DNA from: Leptolyngbyaceae cyanobacterium JSC-12
GTDB taxonomy: Bacteria; Cyanobacteriota; Cyanobacteriia; Leptolyngbyales; Leptolyngbyaceae
Length of the DNA: 64,000 nt
Assembly (NCBI GenBank): GCA_000309945.1
Contig: CM001633.1
Location: 4,165,912 to 4,229,911, forward strand
Direction of reading: 5' to 3'
Made by a program: the position numbers and the translations under genes. The notes below the pieces were generated by a model that ran no database searches, was not told where the DNA came from, and saw nothing but the letters and a program-made list of their open reading frames with translations. How positions within the stretch are numbered: the stretch's first letter is position 1; each line of letters opens with the position of its first letter. Shown here piece by piece: positions 25,565-33,581 of this stretch.

Positions 25565-26569
25565 TTAGGACAATTCAAACAGCGACACGGTTCGGTAGTC
25601 TCTGGTATAGAGAGGAACTGAACCAAGGTTGTTCTTTTTGGCTCTTGCTTCTTCCACAGATTCATCAAAGATAATTAGTGTGTCAGTGCCAACTTTTAAC
25701 CACTCTTCGTAGGGCACACTCATATCTGCTTCAACGCCACCAGTCATAGGAGGAATCATGGCTCGATAGGCGTCGTTGAACTTACGACGGAAGCGAAAAT
25801 CAACAGAAATCCGCACCCCTTCGGAAACGCGTCGAACGGTTTGATGTAAACCACGGGCATCGTTAAAGTACATCGTGCCATGTTGTAATTTGGTGTTGTC
25901 GTAAGAAACCACCATTGGAATATCTTTGCCTTCGTTAAAATCCGACATCACCCGCATGGCTGACAGTTCCATCTCACGGGGCATTTCTCCTGCCTCGATT
26001 GTAATGTTTGCGATGTCGCCAAATAAAGGCAGCACAACGACTGTGGCGTCTGGTGCAACACCTGCCCAAACATCGCTATGGCGTTTAGTGCTCGTGAACG
26101 GAAGTTGCAATGCATCAGGGTTCATTTTGCCGTAGACAATACGGAGATTAACTGGCAAATCTACTGCATCAATTAGGTCATTCGCACCGAGTTGCTGGAA
26201 GGCGTTGGCAACGCTTTTCTGGAACAAGTTGAATTCCAGGATATGCTCGCGTTTAGGCATTAGTAACCCTGTGCCCAGGTAGTTGGGTAGGGTACCTCTA
26301 ACTTCCAGTAGTCTTCCTACGATTTCTGCTTCAGATAGGATAACAGGGCTATTGAGACAGGATGAAATATACCCTGCAGCAGCTATCTGAATTTGCTGAA
26401 ACAACTCAGGCTTGAGGGTATGCTCAAAGAGCAGTCGATAGTCGTGGCGGGTTGCAATTCGGGATGCTAACTCGTTAAAAAGACGATCGCCCATTTGAGA
26501 AAATGCGATCGCTTGTTCCTGTGTGAATTGCTGATGTAACTGTGTTCGTTCAATCAGTCTTTCAACCAT
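25565..26569 (-). CDS. Putative Fe(II)/2-oxoglutarate-type oxygenase
   Basis: A 334-residue protein I do not recognise by name. It contains a pattern typical of the cupin-fold Fe(II)/2-oxoglutarate oxygenases: His164-x-Asp166 (KRHSDVW), then His242 (GLHQTVRR) and Arg253 eleven residues later (GVRISVDF). A beta-rich core (ATVVVLPLFGD, GTMYFND) lies between them. The N-terminal 100 residues are helical. ATG 26569 has AGGAG at ideal spacing. It is the first gene of the minus-strand group leading to the methyltransferase, di-iron oxidase and NO-sensor genes. The oxygenase call is inference from motif geometry. Confidence 0.6.
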   Translation of the reverse strand: MVERLIERTQLHQQFTQEQAIAFSQMGDRLFNELASRIATRHDYRLLFEHTLKPELFQQIQIAAAGYISSCLNSPVILSEAEIVGRLLEVRGTLPNYLGTGLLMPKREHILEFNLFQKSVANAFQQLGANDLIDAVDLPVNLRIVYGKMNPDALQLPFTSTKRHSDVWAGVAPDATVVVLPLFGDIANITIEAGEMPREMELSAMRVMSDFNEGKDIPMVVSYDNTKLQHGTMYFNDARGLHQTVRRVSEGVRISVDFRFRRKFNDAYRAMIPPMTGGVEADMSVPYEEWLKVGTDTLIIFDESVEEARAKKNNLGSVPLYTRDYRTVSLFELS

Positions 26570-27175
26570 TCTTTTACTCCTAAACTCCTACACTCATTAA
26601 GTGACTAGATCATTTGCATACAAATGACAATCACAATGATTTCTTATCTATTGAACCTATAGTTCAACTAAACTTTAGTTACTTGTTTGTCAATGATCAA
26701 ATGAATCATTCTGATGCAGAAAGGCTAGTTATTCTTGTCTTGATTAAGAGATTGAATTGATTTGTAATTCAATCAATTCAGATTACTTGGTTAATTTTGT
26801 TTTAACAGTAAAATTTTTCTGATGCAACTGTTGAGAATACAGAGATAACACTGTGCCACTTAGGAAGTTAATTCTTGATAAATTATCTCTCTAACTCCTT
26901 ATAGGCAAGGCTCTGAGGCTATCCTCAATTTTTTATTGGGCAACTTGATGGTGACTTTATGGTTTTTCTTTAAGCACAAAAAAGCTTTCTTGACCGAAAG
27001 TTTATAGAGTTCTCTGTGTATCTAATGAGCTAACTTTTGGGACTTTCAGCAATATAAATGATGTAGCTTCAGTAATTTAGCCGACTCTAGCCTAAACCCA
27101 AAGCTAAGATCAGCCAAATAGCCGAAAAATTATCCATGTCTGAGTATGAAGTAGGCTTACGAGAATGCGCTTCAC
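26570..27175 (-). promoter_or_regulatory. 606-bp AT-rich leader with stacked inverted repeats
   Basis: No gene seen. Four inverted repeats lie 80-205 bp upstream of the oxygenase start: TTGAAC/GTTCAA with 5-bp spacer (26651-26667), AACTAAA/TTTAGTT with 1-bp spacer (26666-26680), AATGAT/ATCATT with 7-bp spacer (26692-26710) and GATTGAATT/AATTCAATC with 7-bp spacer (26750-26774). Farther up, a TGAGG-CTAT-CCTCA hairpin followed by ATTTTTT (26914-26934, plus strand) looks like a small intrinsic terminator with no obvious gene before it. Confidence 0.5.
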
Positions 27176-27697
27176 CTAACAATCTTCTGCTGCCTGTTTA
27201 CAGGCACCAATACTAACCCAACTGGTGGAACCATCTGCCCAATGTTCCTTTTTCCAGATAGGGGCATTGTGCTTCAAGGTATCGATCGCATACTTACAGG
27301 CTGCAAATGCTTCTGATCGATGGGGACAGCCCACTGCAACTAACACACTGATCTCCCCAATCTGCAATTTCCCAACTCGATGATGAATCACCACATGGGT
27401 GACATCTGCCCAGGTTGAACGAATCTCGGCGGCAATTTTTTGGAACACGCGCAATGCCATCGGCTCGTATGCTTGATACTCCAACGCTACGACAGCTTTG
27501 CCATCTGTGTTATTGCGTACCACACCGCTCATTACTACGATCGCACCATTGGCAGCGTCATCCGCTAACCCATACACTTCATTCAGCGACAGAGGGGCAA
27601 ACCGAATCGCAAAGTGATCACCGGAATGAACAGTGATTGCAGATGGCGGTTGAGTAGATAATTGGGCGATCGCGGGAACGTTAGCTATCTCAGTCAT
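27176..27697 (-). CDS. moaE: Molybdopterin synthase catalytic subunit
   Basis: A 173-residue MoaE, which transfers sulfur from MoaD thiocarboxylate to precursor Z in molybdenum-cofactor synthesis. Motifs are GAIVVMSGVVRNNTDGK, ALEYQAYEPMA, VVIHHRVGKL, PHRSEAFAACKYAID and PIWKKEHW, the last containing the active-site lysine. The N-terminal 30 residues are a variable extension. It is followed 42 bp upstream on the same strand by cutA. Molybdenum cofactor would serve nitrate reductase, which fits the nitrogen genes elsewhere in the window. No moaD is adjacent. Confidence 0.93.
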   Translation of the reverse strand: MTEIANVPAIAQLSTQPPSAITVHSGDHFAIRFAPLSLNEVYGLADDAANGAIVVMSGVVRNNTDGKAVVALEYQAYEPMALRVFQKIAAEIRSTWADVTHVVIHHRVGKLQIGEISVLVAVGCPHRSEAFAACKYAIDTLKHNAPIWKKEHWADGSTSWVSIGACKQAAEDC

Positions 27698-27738
27698 GGC
27701 GTTGTTGGAGTCTTAACATCGTCACCATAGCACTCAAT

Positions 27739-28074
27739 TCATGCTGGATTCACGCTGTCTGCAATCCATCGCAAGTAGGGCTGCGATCCTGCCAGGATAG
27801 GAACTGCAATTATCTCTGGCACTTCATAGGGGTGGATTGTTTGCAATTTCGCTTCCAGTTCCGCAAACTTGGCTAGCTCAGATTTGATCAACAGTTGCCA
27901 TTCTTCATCAATTTGCAGGTTGCCCTGCCAGGTATAGACGGAGCGAATGGGCAACAAACTCACACAGGCTGCTAGTTTTAGCTCTACTAATGTTTTGGCG
28001 ATCGCGTCTGCCTCCGCCTGAGAAGGAGCTGTTACCAGCACTACGCAAAACTGATGATTTCCCGTTTGTCCCAT
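27739..28074 (-). CDS. cutA: CutA divalent-cation tolerance protein
   Basis: A 111-residue ferredoxin-like trimer-forming protein. The signature FCVVLVTAPSQAEADAIAKTLVELKLAACV and the later YTWQGNLQIDEEWQLLIKS and HPYEVPEIIAVPI segments are diagnostic. GGAGAAG lies about 7 nt before the ATG at 28074, which rules out the longer reading to 28107. CutA is often linked to copper/heavy-metal tolerance, but its biochemical role is unsettled. It probably shares a transcript with moaE. Confidence 0.92.
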   Translation of the reverse strand: MGQTGNHQFCVVLVTAPSQAEADAIAKTLVELKLAACVSLLPIRSVYTWQGNLQIDEEWQLLIKSELAKFAELEAKLQTIHPYEVPEIIAVPILAGSQPYLRWIADSVNPA

Positions 28075-28505
28075 AGCGTAACTTCTCCTATCTGCTGCTA
28101 TTCCCACTTATAAGCTACTCCCACTTATAAAATAAAGATAAGTCGTCAGTGCGATCGCATTTCTTTCCTTCTGCTGTTACCGCTCTAACCTCAAGAACAG
28201 GAGCCTGTGCTCGATCTCGACTAGGCAGTAAACCAGGGAGCATGTCAGTTTTGCAAGTCTCTGCATTTGCCCTCATCCCCTAACCCCTTCTCCCAAGTTT
28301 GGGAGAAGGGGAGTCGAAGCTTCAAGTCCCTCTCCCAAGCTTGGGAGAGGGATTTAGGGTGAGGGCGCAAAGGTTACATGCTCCCGTAAACCAAGTTTAT
28401 GAGGAGGCTGCACTGGATCTCGTGATCGCTTTTCGCAGCAGCCAGTTTCCCCCGTGAGTCAGGCTGATTTTGCCTAGACTCAGAGCTTAACGCAGCATAA
28501 GTTAT
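28075..28505. other. Intergenic region (431 bp) occupied largely by a MITE-like element
   Basis: Apart from the 150-bp element at 28236-28385 and its flanking duplication there is no gene. The remainder contains the promoter of cutA and the 3' end of the HlyD gene. Confidence 0.6.
28236..28385. mobile_element. MITE-like element, 150 bp, with 8-bp target duplication
   Basis: The ends are GGGAGCATGT at 28236-28245 and its exact complement ACATGCTCCC at 28376-28385, with weaker pairing continuing inward. Inside are nested hairpins: CCCTCA...TGAGGG, CTTCTCCCA...TGGGAGAAG and CCCTCTCCCAAG...CTTGGGAGAGGG. GTAAACCA occurs immediately outside both ends (28228-28235 and 28386-28393), an 8-bp target-site duplication. 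The element has no ORF. The inner CCCTAACCCCTTCTCCCA-type hairpin is a common cyanobacterial dispersed repeat. Here its mobile boundaries can be defined. Confidence 0.82.
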
Positions 28506-29957
28506 CTAGCGAACAGACTTGAAGCTATCCACCTTTTGGGTAAAGCCATCTACAAAAATGCTCATGACGGATCGCTGCCGAATTTTGATATTGGCACTAA
28601 CCGACATTCCCGATTGCAATCGTAAATCGCGTCCGTTGTCTTTCAACCCATCCACATTATCGAGCCGGACGGTAACGGGAAAACTGTAGAACTGGCGCAC
28701 CTGGGTAGGAGGAAGGGCATCCGAACCAATCGACTCGACCACACCTTTAAGATCCCCAAATTCACTGAAGGGGAAAGAATCTACTCGAACATCCACAGGT
28801 AGCCCAGTCTTGATGAAGCCAATATCTTTGTTCGGCACAAACAGTTCCACTTTCAGGGCATCTTTGGGAACTACTTTCAACACAGGTTCGCTGGTAGTGG
28901 CAACATAACCAGGACCCGATGCTTTCAAGTCAAATATGGTACCTTCTACTGGAGCGCGAACTTCTTGATATTGCAATGTTTGCTCTGCCTGCTTCAGTTG
29001 ACTATCGATTTCGGCTATTTTCTTTTCATTTTCAACAATTGCCTTATTTAACTCCCCATCAATTTGAGCAATCCGCTTCTCATTCTCGGAAATTTTAGTC
29101 AGCAGATCTTGATTTGAGAGCGCAATCGTATTTTGTAGTTTCTGTTGCGCCTGGGCGATCGCCAGTCGTAATCGTCCCTGTTCTTCCTGCAATTGTTGTA
29201 CCCGCGCTTGGCTACTTTTTACTTCCTGCTCTTGACGTAAGTATTGAATCCGAGGTAACCCGCCTTCCTGTGCCACCTGGGTTAAGTCTTTGAAAATGCC
29301 TTCGTTAATTTGCAAAATTTCTCGGGCAGTACTGAGTTGAACGCGATTTTGTGCTAGTTGTTTTTCTAATTGTTCTGCTTCCAACTGGGCAGTGCGTTGA
29401 CGAGTTCTTACCTCCTCTAGGCTCGATTGCAACCGTAAGGCTTGTTCTGGGCTAAGTTGCATTCCTTTTGTAGAACCACTAAGTTGTGCTCGATATAGAG
29501 CGGTTTCCGCAATTAAGGCTCGACGGCTTTTGGTAAGTGCCAGGGTTTCAGCAGGGATTTTAAATTCTGGAGTTTCACTAGCTGCATCTGGAACTAAATT
29601 GCCCATTTCCTGCCGATAAAACAAAGTTTCTGCTTTTAAGGCATCTCGAATTTTTGTCAACGATTTCAATTGAGCTTCGGCTGTTTTTTGATCCAGCGTA
29701 ATCAGCAAATCACCCTGGTTAACGCGATCGCCATCTTTAACGTGCACTACTCGCACCACCCCATTCAAAGGGACTCGCACCTCTCTCACAGTTCCTTGCG
29801 GTTCTAGCTGCCCAGTCGCGGAAACAGCTTCTTCTAGCTTGGCAAAGTATGCCCAGAGGACTGTAAACGTAGTGACTCCTACAATGCCCCAAACAACTGC
29901 CCGCGACCACTTGGGAGAACGACGTAAAATAACTGGCTGGTCAAAATGGGTGCTCAT
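28506..29957 (-). CDS. HlyD-family membrane fusion (periplasmic adaptor) protein
   Basis: A 483-residue type I secretion adaptor. One transmembrane helix lies at about 20-38. A lipoyl-like half GVVRVVHVKDGDRVNQGDLL (about 66-85) is followed by a long alpha-helical hairpin (about 130-325, very rich in Gln/Glu/Leu). The second lipoyl half is VRAPVEGTIFDLKASGPGYV, and a beta-barrel ends near the C-terminus. It would link an inner-membrane ABC exporter to a TolC-type channel. No ABC transporter is adjacent in this window, so the substrate is unknown. Confidence 0.88.
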   Translation of the reverse strand: MSTHFDQPVILRRSPKWSRAVVWGIVGVTTFTVLWAYFAKLEEAVSATGQLEPQGTVREVRVPLNGVVRVVHVKDGDRVNQGDLLITLDQKTAEAQLKSLTKIRDALKAETLFYRQEMGNLVPDAASETPEFKIPAETLALTKSRRALIAETALYRAQLSGSTKGMQLSPEQALRLQSSLEEVRTRQRTAQLEAEQLEKQLAQNRVQLSTAREILQINEGIFKDLTQVAQEGGLPRIQYLRQEQEVKSSQARVQQLQEEQGRLRLAIAQAQQKLQNTIALSNQDLLTKISENEKRIAQIDGELNKAIVENEKKIAEIDSQLKQAEQTLQYQEVRAPVEGTIFDLKASGPGYVATTSEPVLKVVPKDALKVELFVPNKDIGFIKTGLPVDVRVDSFPFSEFGDLKGVVESIGSDALPPTQVRQFYSFPVTVRLDNVDGLKDNGRDLRLQSGMSVSANIKIRQRSVMSIFVDGFTQKVDSFKSVR

Positions 29958-30120
29958 ATCACTGCAGTTTATAAAAAGTTAGTGGGCGTAAAAACAGCAT
30001 GTTCTGATACAAAATAGCCTACACTGCCAACATGCTAACAACCAGGGATAGAGCATCTAAAACTTGTTTTTTCATTTAATTTACAGAATCTCTTCAACTT
30101 GTTACTTACACTAAACGCTA

Positions 30121-30594
30121 ATGACTGAGATTGGATACCCTATGAGTTTGTCCGCTGACATTACATTGACTCACCGCCTACCTGCTGACTCAAACGCTTC
30201 TCCATCGTTGAGTCTGGCGCTTACCGCAGAAGAACGCACGCGATCGCGGCATCGATTTGAAACTGCTGATGGGCAGCCTGTTTATCTGCACTTGCCCCGA
30301 GGCACGGTGTTGCAAAATGGCGACTTGCTACAAACTGAAGATGGATTGGTCGTTCAGGTATTGGCAAAACCGGAACCCGTCCTTACTGTCACGGCTTCTT
30401 CCCCATTGCAACTATTACAAGCTGCCTATCATCTAGGCAATCGCCATGTCCCCCTGGAAATTACAGCAACCTATCTACGGTTGTCTCCTGATCCAGTTCT
30501 ACAAGATATGTTGCTGCATCGTGGGTTAACTGTCATTGAAGAAATTCAGCCCTTTCAACCAGAGGTAGGAGCGTACAAGGGGCATCAACATTGA
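30121..30594 (+). CDS. ureE: Urease accessory protein UreE
   Basis: A 157-residue nickel metallochaperone. The N-terminal domain contains [19 protein letters not shown] and [13 protein letters not shown]. The C-terminal domain contains [14 protein letters not shown] with the conserved metal-binding histidine. It ends YKGHQH rather than in a long His tail, so nickel storage is limited. It is the first gene of a two-gene group: its stop is 20 bp before the chosen ureF start. An ATG at 30142 is an alternative start. The urease structural genes are not in this window. Confidence 0.9.
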   Translation: MTEIGYPMSLSADITLTHRLPADSNASPSLSLALTAEERTRSRHRFETADGQPVYLHLPRGTVLQNGDLLQTEDGLVVQVLAKPEPVLTVTASSPLQLLQAAYHLGNRHVPLEITATYLRLSPDPVLQDMLLHRGLTVIEEIQPFQPEVGAYKGHQH

Positions 30595-30614
30595 GTAGAG
30601 CGGGAGAGGAGGAG

Positions 30615-31310
30615 ATGAAGGAACTTGAATTGCTGCGGTTGTTGCAACTTGCAAGTCCGGCGTTGCCAACTGGGGCGTATAGCTATTCAGAGGGATTGGA
30701 GTGGTTGGTAGAAACAGGGACGATCGCCAGTTCAACAACTCTGGAACATTGGCTGACGCAGGAGTTGCGTTATGGGGCTGTGCGGCTAGAGGCAGCGGTA
30801 ATGTTACGGGTATATCAGGCGCTTCAGCAGGATGATTGGGCAGCGTTGCAATTTTGGGATCAATGGCTTCTGGCAGCGCGAGAAACCGAGGAATTGCGAT
30901 CGCAGAGTTTGCAAATGGGGCGATCGCTGTTACGACTGGCTTCCGATTTGCAACTTCATAGCTGGCAGAACACCAAACAACCGTCGATTCCAGACTGGTT
31001 GCAAAGTGGAGGTTGCAATTTTGCAACAGCCTATGCAATCACGGCAGTGTTCTGGCAAATCAATCAACATTCTGCTCTGTTGGGATACCTTCACAGTTGG
31101 GCAACGAACCTGATCAATGCTGGAATCAAATTGATTCCGCTAGGGCAAACAGTAGGTCAGCAACTGTTACTGAGTCTTCACCCCCGATTGATTACCGTTG
31201 CCGCTGAGATTGCTGCGTTACCTGACGATCGCCTGGATAGCTGTAGTTGGGGGCTAGCGATCGCCAGCATGGCACACGAGATGCAATACAGCCGATTATT
31301 TCGTAGTTAA
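30615..31310 (+). CDS. ureF: Urease accessory protein UreF
   Basis: A 231-residue helical protein that acts with UreG and UreH to insert nickel into urease. The N-terminus [25 protein letters not shown] is diagnostic, and the C-terminal [16 protein letters not shown] fits. I place the start at the ATG 30615 because GGAGAGGAGG lies just before it. An in-frame TTG at 30591 would overlap the ureE stop (TTGA) and is less attractive. ureG, normally next, is absent downstream. Confidence 0.92.
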   Translation: MKELELLRLLQLASPALPTGAYSYSEGLEWLVETGTIASSTTLEHWLTQELRYGAVRLEAAVMLRVYQALQQDDWAALQFWDQWLLAARETEELRSQSLQMGRSLLRLASDLQLHSWQNTKQPSIPDWLQSGGCNFATAYAITAVFWQINQHSALLGYLHSWATNLINAGIKLIPLGQTVGQQLLLSLHPRLITVAAEIAALPDDRLDSCSWGLAIASMAHEMQYSRLFRS

Positions 31311-31506
31311 GAAAACAGAATTTCAGTGATTAGCTCTGCTGAACAAAAGAAAAGTTTAAGAAAGCCTAACTTTTGTTTACACTGCTTTACCTTTGAGTAA
31401 GTATTTGTACCTTTTGCCAGCAGTGGCACTCACGTGTCCCTTGCGGTTTGGGGAGATTTTTGTTTGGCAACTTTTTTTGACACTAGTAACATTTGTCACT
31501 GTCGCA

Positions 31507-32046
31507 ATGCAGAGATTAAGTGTAGAGACCTTACTGACCGAATATAAACTTGGTAAACGAGATTTTAGCAGGGTGAATTTAAATGGAGCAAACCTGTTTG
31601 AATCTGACTTATCGTATGGTGATTTTTCCGGTAGTGACCTAACCAATAGCCACTTACCTTACTCAAATTTAACTCAAGCAAATTTTCAGCACGCGGTATT
31701 GCGAAATGCCGAACTGAGTAATAGTCAACTGTATCAAGCTAAGTTGGCTAACGCTAATTTAGAAGGTGTCCAACTGTCTAGAGCAGGTCTCCGATTTGCT
31801 AATTTGTCGAATGCCAATTTAGTCAGAGCAAACCTGCAAGGGGCAGATCTGTCCAATGCAGACTTAAGTTCTGCTGATCTCCGAAATGCCGATCTATCTC
31901 GCGCTAATTTAGCAAATGCTAAGCTAGTGGATGCCAAACTCAGTGGAGCAAATTTCTTTCGCGCTCAAGGTGTAGATTTTTCGGGTGCGCTGGTTGACTC
32001 TAGCACAACGTTACCTGATGGACATCGATTAAGTGAGGGGGAATGA
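31507..32046 (+). CDS. Pentapeptide-repeat protein
   Basis: A 179-residue right-handed quadrilateral beta-helix protein made of about 25 A(N/D)LXX repeats, for example ANLVRANLQGADLSNADLSSADLRNADL. An N-terminal helical cap, MQRLSVETLLTEYKLGKRDF, precedes the repeats. It has no signal peptide from this start. An in-frame extension to 31393 would add a hydrophobic segment encoded by what looks like leader DNA, so ATG 31507 is preferred. Function of such repeat proteins is not predictable; scaffold and DNA-mimic roles are known elsewhere. Confidence 0.85.
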   Translation: MQRLSVETLLTEYKLGKRDFSRVNLNGANLFESDLSYGDFSGSDLTNSHLPYSNLTQANFQHAVLRNAELSNSQLYQAKLANANLEGVQLSRAGLRFANLSNANLVRANLQGADLSNADLSSADLRNADLSRANLANAKLVDAKLSGANFFRAQGVDFSGALVDSSTTLPDGHRLSEGE

Positions 32047-32181
32047 GGAGTAAGGAAGTTGGGGAGATGGGGCATGGGGAAAATTCATACCTAACAGCCG
32101 ATACCCAATACCCTGATGTATTATGCCCTGACTTCTACTTTCTCCAATCGTCCATTTCAAATCTTTCTGGCTTCTGCTGTC

Positions 32182-33174
32182 TCAGTCTTGCTCAAAGACT
32201 TTGCCGAGGGCCGCAGGTGGGGCACTGTGGATGGTTTGTCTGGCGGCGAGTTCAATGCTGGGAGGCAGTCGTTTGAGCGATCGCTCTAGCCACTCACTAG
32301 AAGTCAATACCAGAAATAAGATCATCAGCACAAATGGAGCGACAGTGAATACCTGGGTGGGGACATTGGGAATAGTGCTTTGGGCGACACTGGCGAGCGA
32401 CTGTAATATGCCAAATAGGTAACAACTCAGTGCTACTCGCAGGGGATTCCACCCACCAAAAATCACAATCGCCAGGGCAATCCAGCCGTAGCCTGCGGTG
32501 TGGCGATGGCTCCATCCAGCTTTGAAGTCCAGGGAGAAAGCAGCTCCGCCAATCCCCATGAATGCCCCACCCAACAGAGTGTAGATATAGCGCATCAGCA
32601 CTACATTTGTGCCACGAGCAAAGGCAGCCGCGGGTTGTTCTCCAATTGCTCGCAGCATCAGCCCAGAGCGGGTGCGGTAGAAGTAAATCACGGCTGTCCC
32701 AATCAAGGCGTAGCTGAGGTACACTAGCAAATCGCTCTGAAAGAACAGCTTGCCCAAAATGGGAATATCTTGCAGGATGGGAATTTTGAAGCTGGGAACG
32801 GTAGGACCGGGAATGCGCACAAAAGGATTGCCCAGAAATGAAGACAGGTCAGCACAGAGCAGCGCCAATACAAACCCGATCGCCACTTGAGATTGCTTCA
32901 GGGTTAACGCTCCAAATGCCACGATCGCCGCGATCGCTGCTCCCACAATAGCTGCCCCGGCGAATCCTAACATCAGACTGGGTGTTGTGCCTAAACCTTC
33001 TGTCGTTTTAGCAATGGCAAACCCCGTCATTGCACACAGCAAAATCGTACCCTCGGCTGAAAGGTTAATCACACCTGCCCGTTCGGTAAAGGTTTCGCCA
33101 ATGGTGGCAAACACGAGGGGTGTAGAGGTCGCGATCGCTACCGAAAGAATCGAAAGAATCTGAGACGTTTCCAT
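32182..33174 (-). CDS. ABC transporter permease, nucleoside/sugar type (branched-chain fold)
   Basis: A 330-residue inner-membrane permease with about nine helices. ATIGETFTERAGVINLSAEG near the N-terminus is diagnostic of the YufQ/NupQ-type permeases of BmpA-dependent nucleoside importers. RAIGEQPAAAFARGTNV is the cytoplasmic coupling loop. Partner permease, ATPase and lipoprotein genes are not adjacent, so the operon is split or lies elsewhere. Start ATG 33174. The three-gene group to its right is unrelated in transport family. Confidence 0.87.
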   Translation of the reverse strand: METSQILSILSVAIATSTPLVFATIGETFTERAGVINLSAEGTILLCAMTGFAIAKTTEGLGTTPSLMLGFAGAAIVGAAIAAIVAFGALTLKQSQVAIGFVLALLCADLSSFLGNPFVRIPGPTVPSFKIPILQDIPILGKLFFQSDLLVYLSYALIGTAVIYFYRTRSGLMLRAIGEQPAAAFARGTNVVLMRYIYTLLGGAFMGIGGAAFSLDFKAGWSHRHTAGYGWIALAIVIFGGWNPLRVALSCYLFGILQSLASVAQSTIPNVPTQVFTVAPFVLMILFLVLTSSEWLERSLKRLPPSIELAARQTIHSAPPAALGKVFEQD

Positions 33175-33273
33175 GGGCTACAGCAGTTTTCACCTGTATA
33201 AAATGCATCCGAACTCCTATCCTCTACACCCTACCGCAACAGACAATACCGAGTGGAAACAACCATCACCTTG

Positions 33274-33579
33274 TCAACATCCTCGTGCTAAAAATTCCAC
33301 TTTTGGCAACAGGGGATCTTGCACGATTCCCACGCCGCCAAAGTCCCAGCGCTTGATCAAAGCCTCAAGCTGGCTTCCCGGAATCGACTCCACCGCAAAG
33401 CGATCGGCGATATCTTTTCCGTGAGTATTTAGATAGCTGAGAGCATCAAAGTGTTCTTGAAACATCAGCAAATAGCCAGAATTTCCTTTGCTTGCAGACG
33501 TTTCATCCTGGCGCAGATGGGCAACCAGATACTGACCATCTACCTTTGAGCGAACTAAGTAATAGGTGTGGGAATACAT
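33274..33579 (-). CDS. Conserved-looking hypothetical protein, co-transcribed with the OppB-like permease
   Basis: A 101-residue cytoplasmic protein, MYSHTYYLVRSKVDGQYLVAHL..., with no recognised domain. Its ATG is only 2 bp after the stop of the OppB-like permease, so it belongs to the same transcript. Composition is balanced, with no signal peptide or membrane helix. It looks like a real gene of unknown function. A role in the transporter is suggested only by position. Confidence 0.7.
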   Translation of the reverse strand: MYSHTYYLVRSKVDGQYLVAHLRQDETSASKGNSGYLLMFQEHFDALSYLNTHGKDIADRFAVESIPGSQLEALIKRWDFGGVGIVQDPLLPKVEFLARGC

Positions 33580-33581
33580 GA

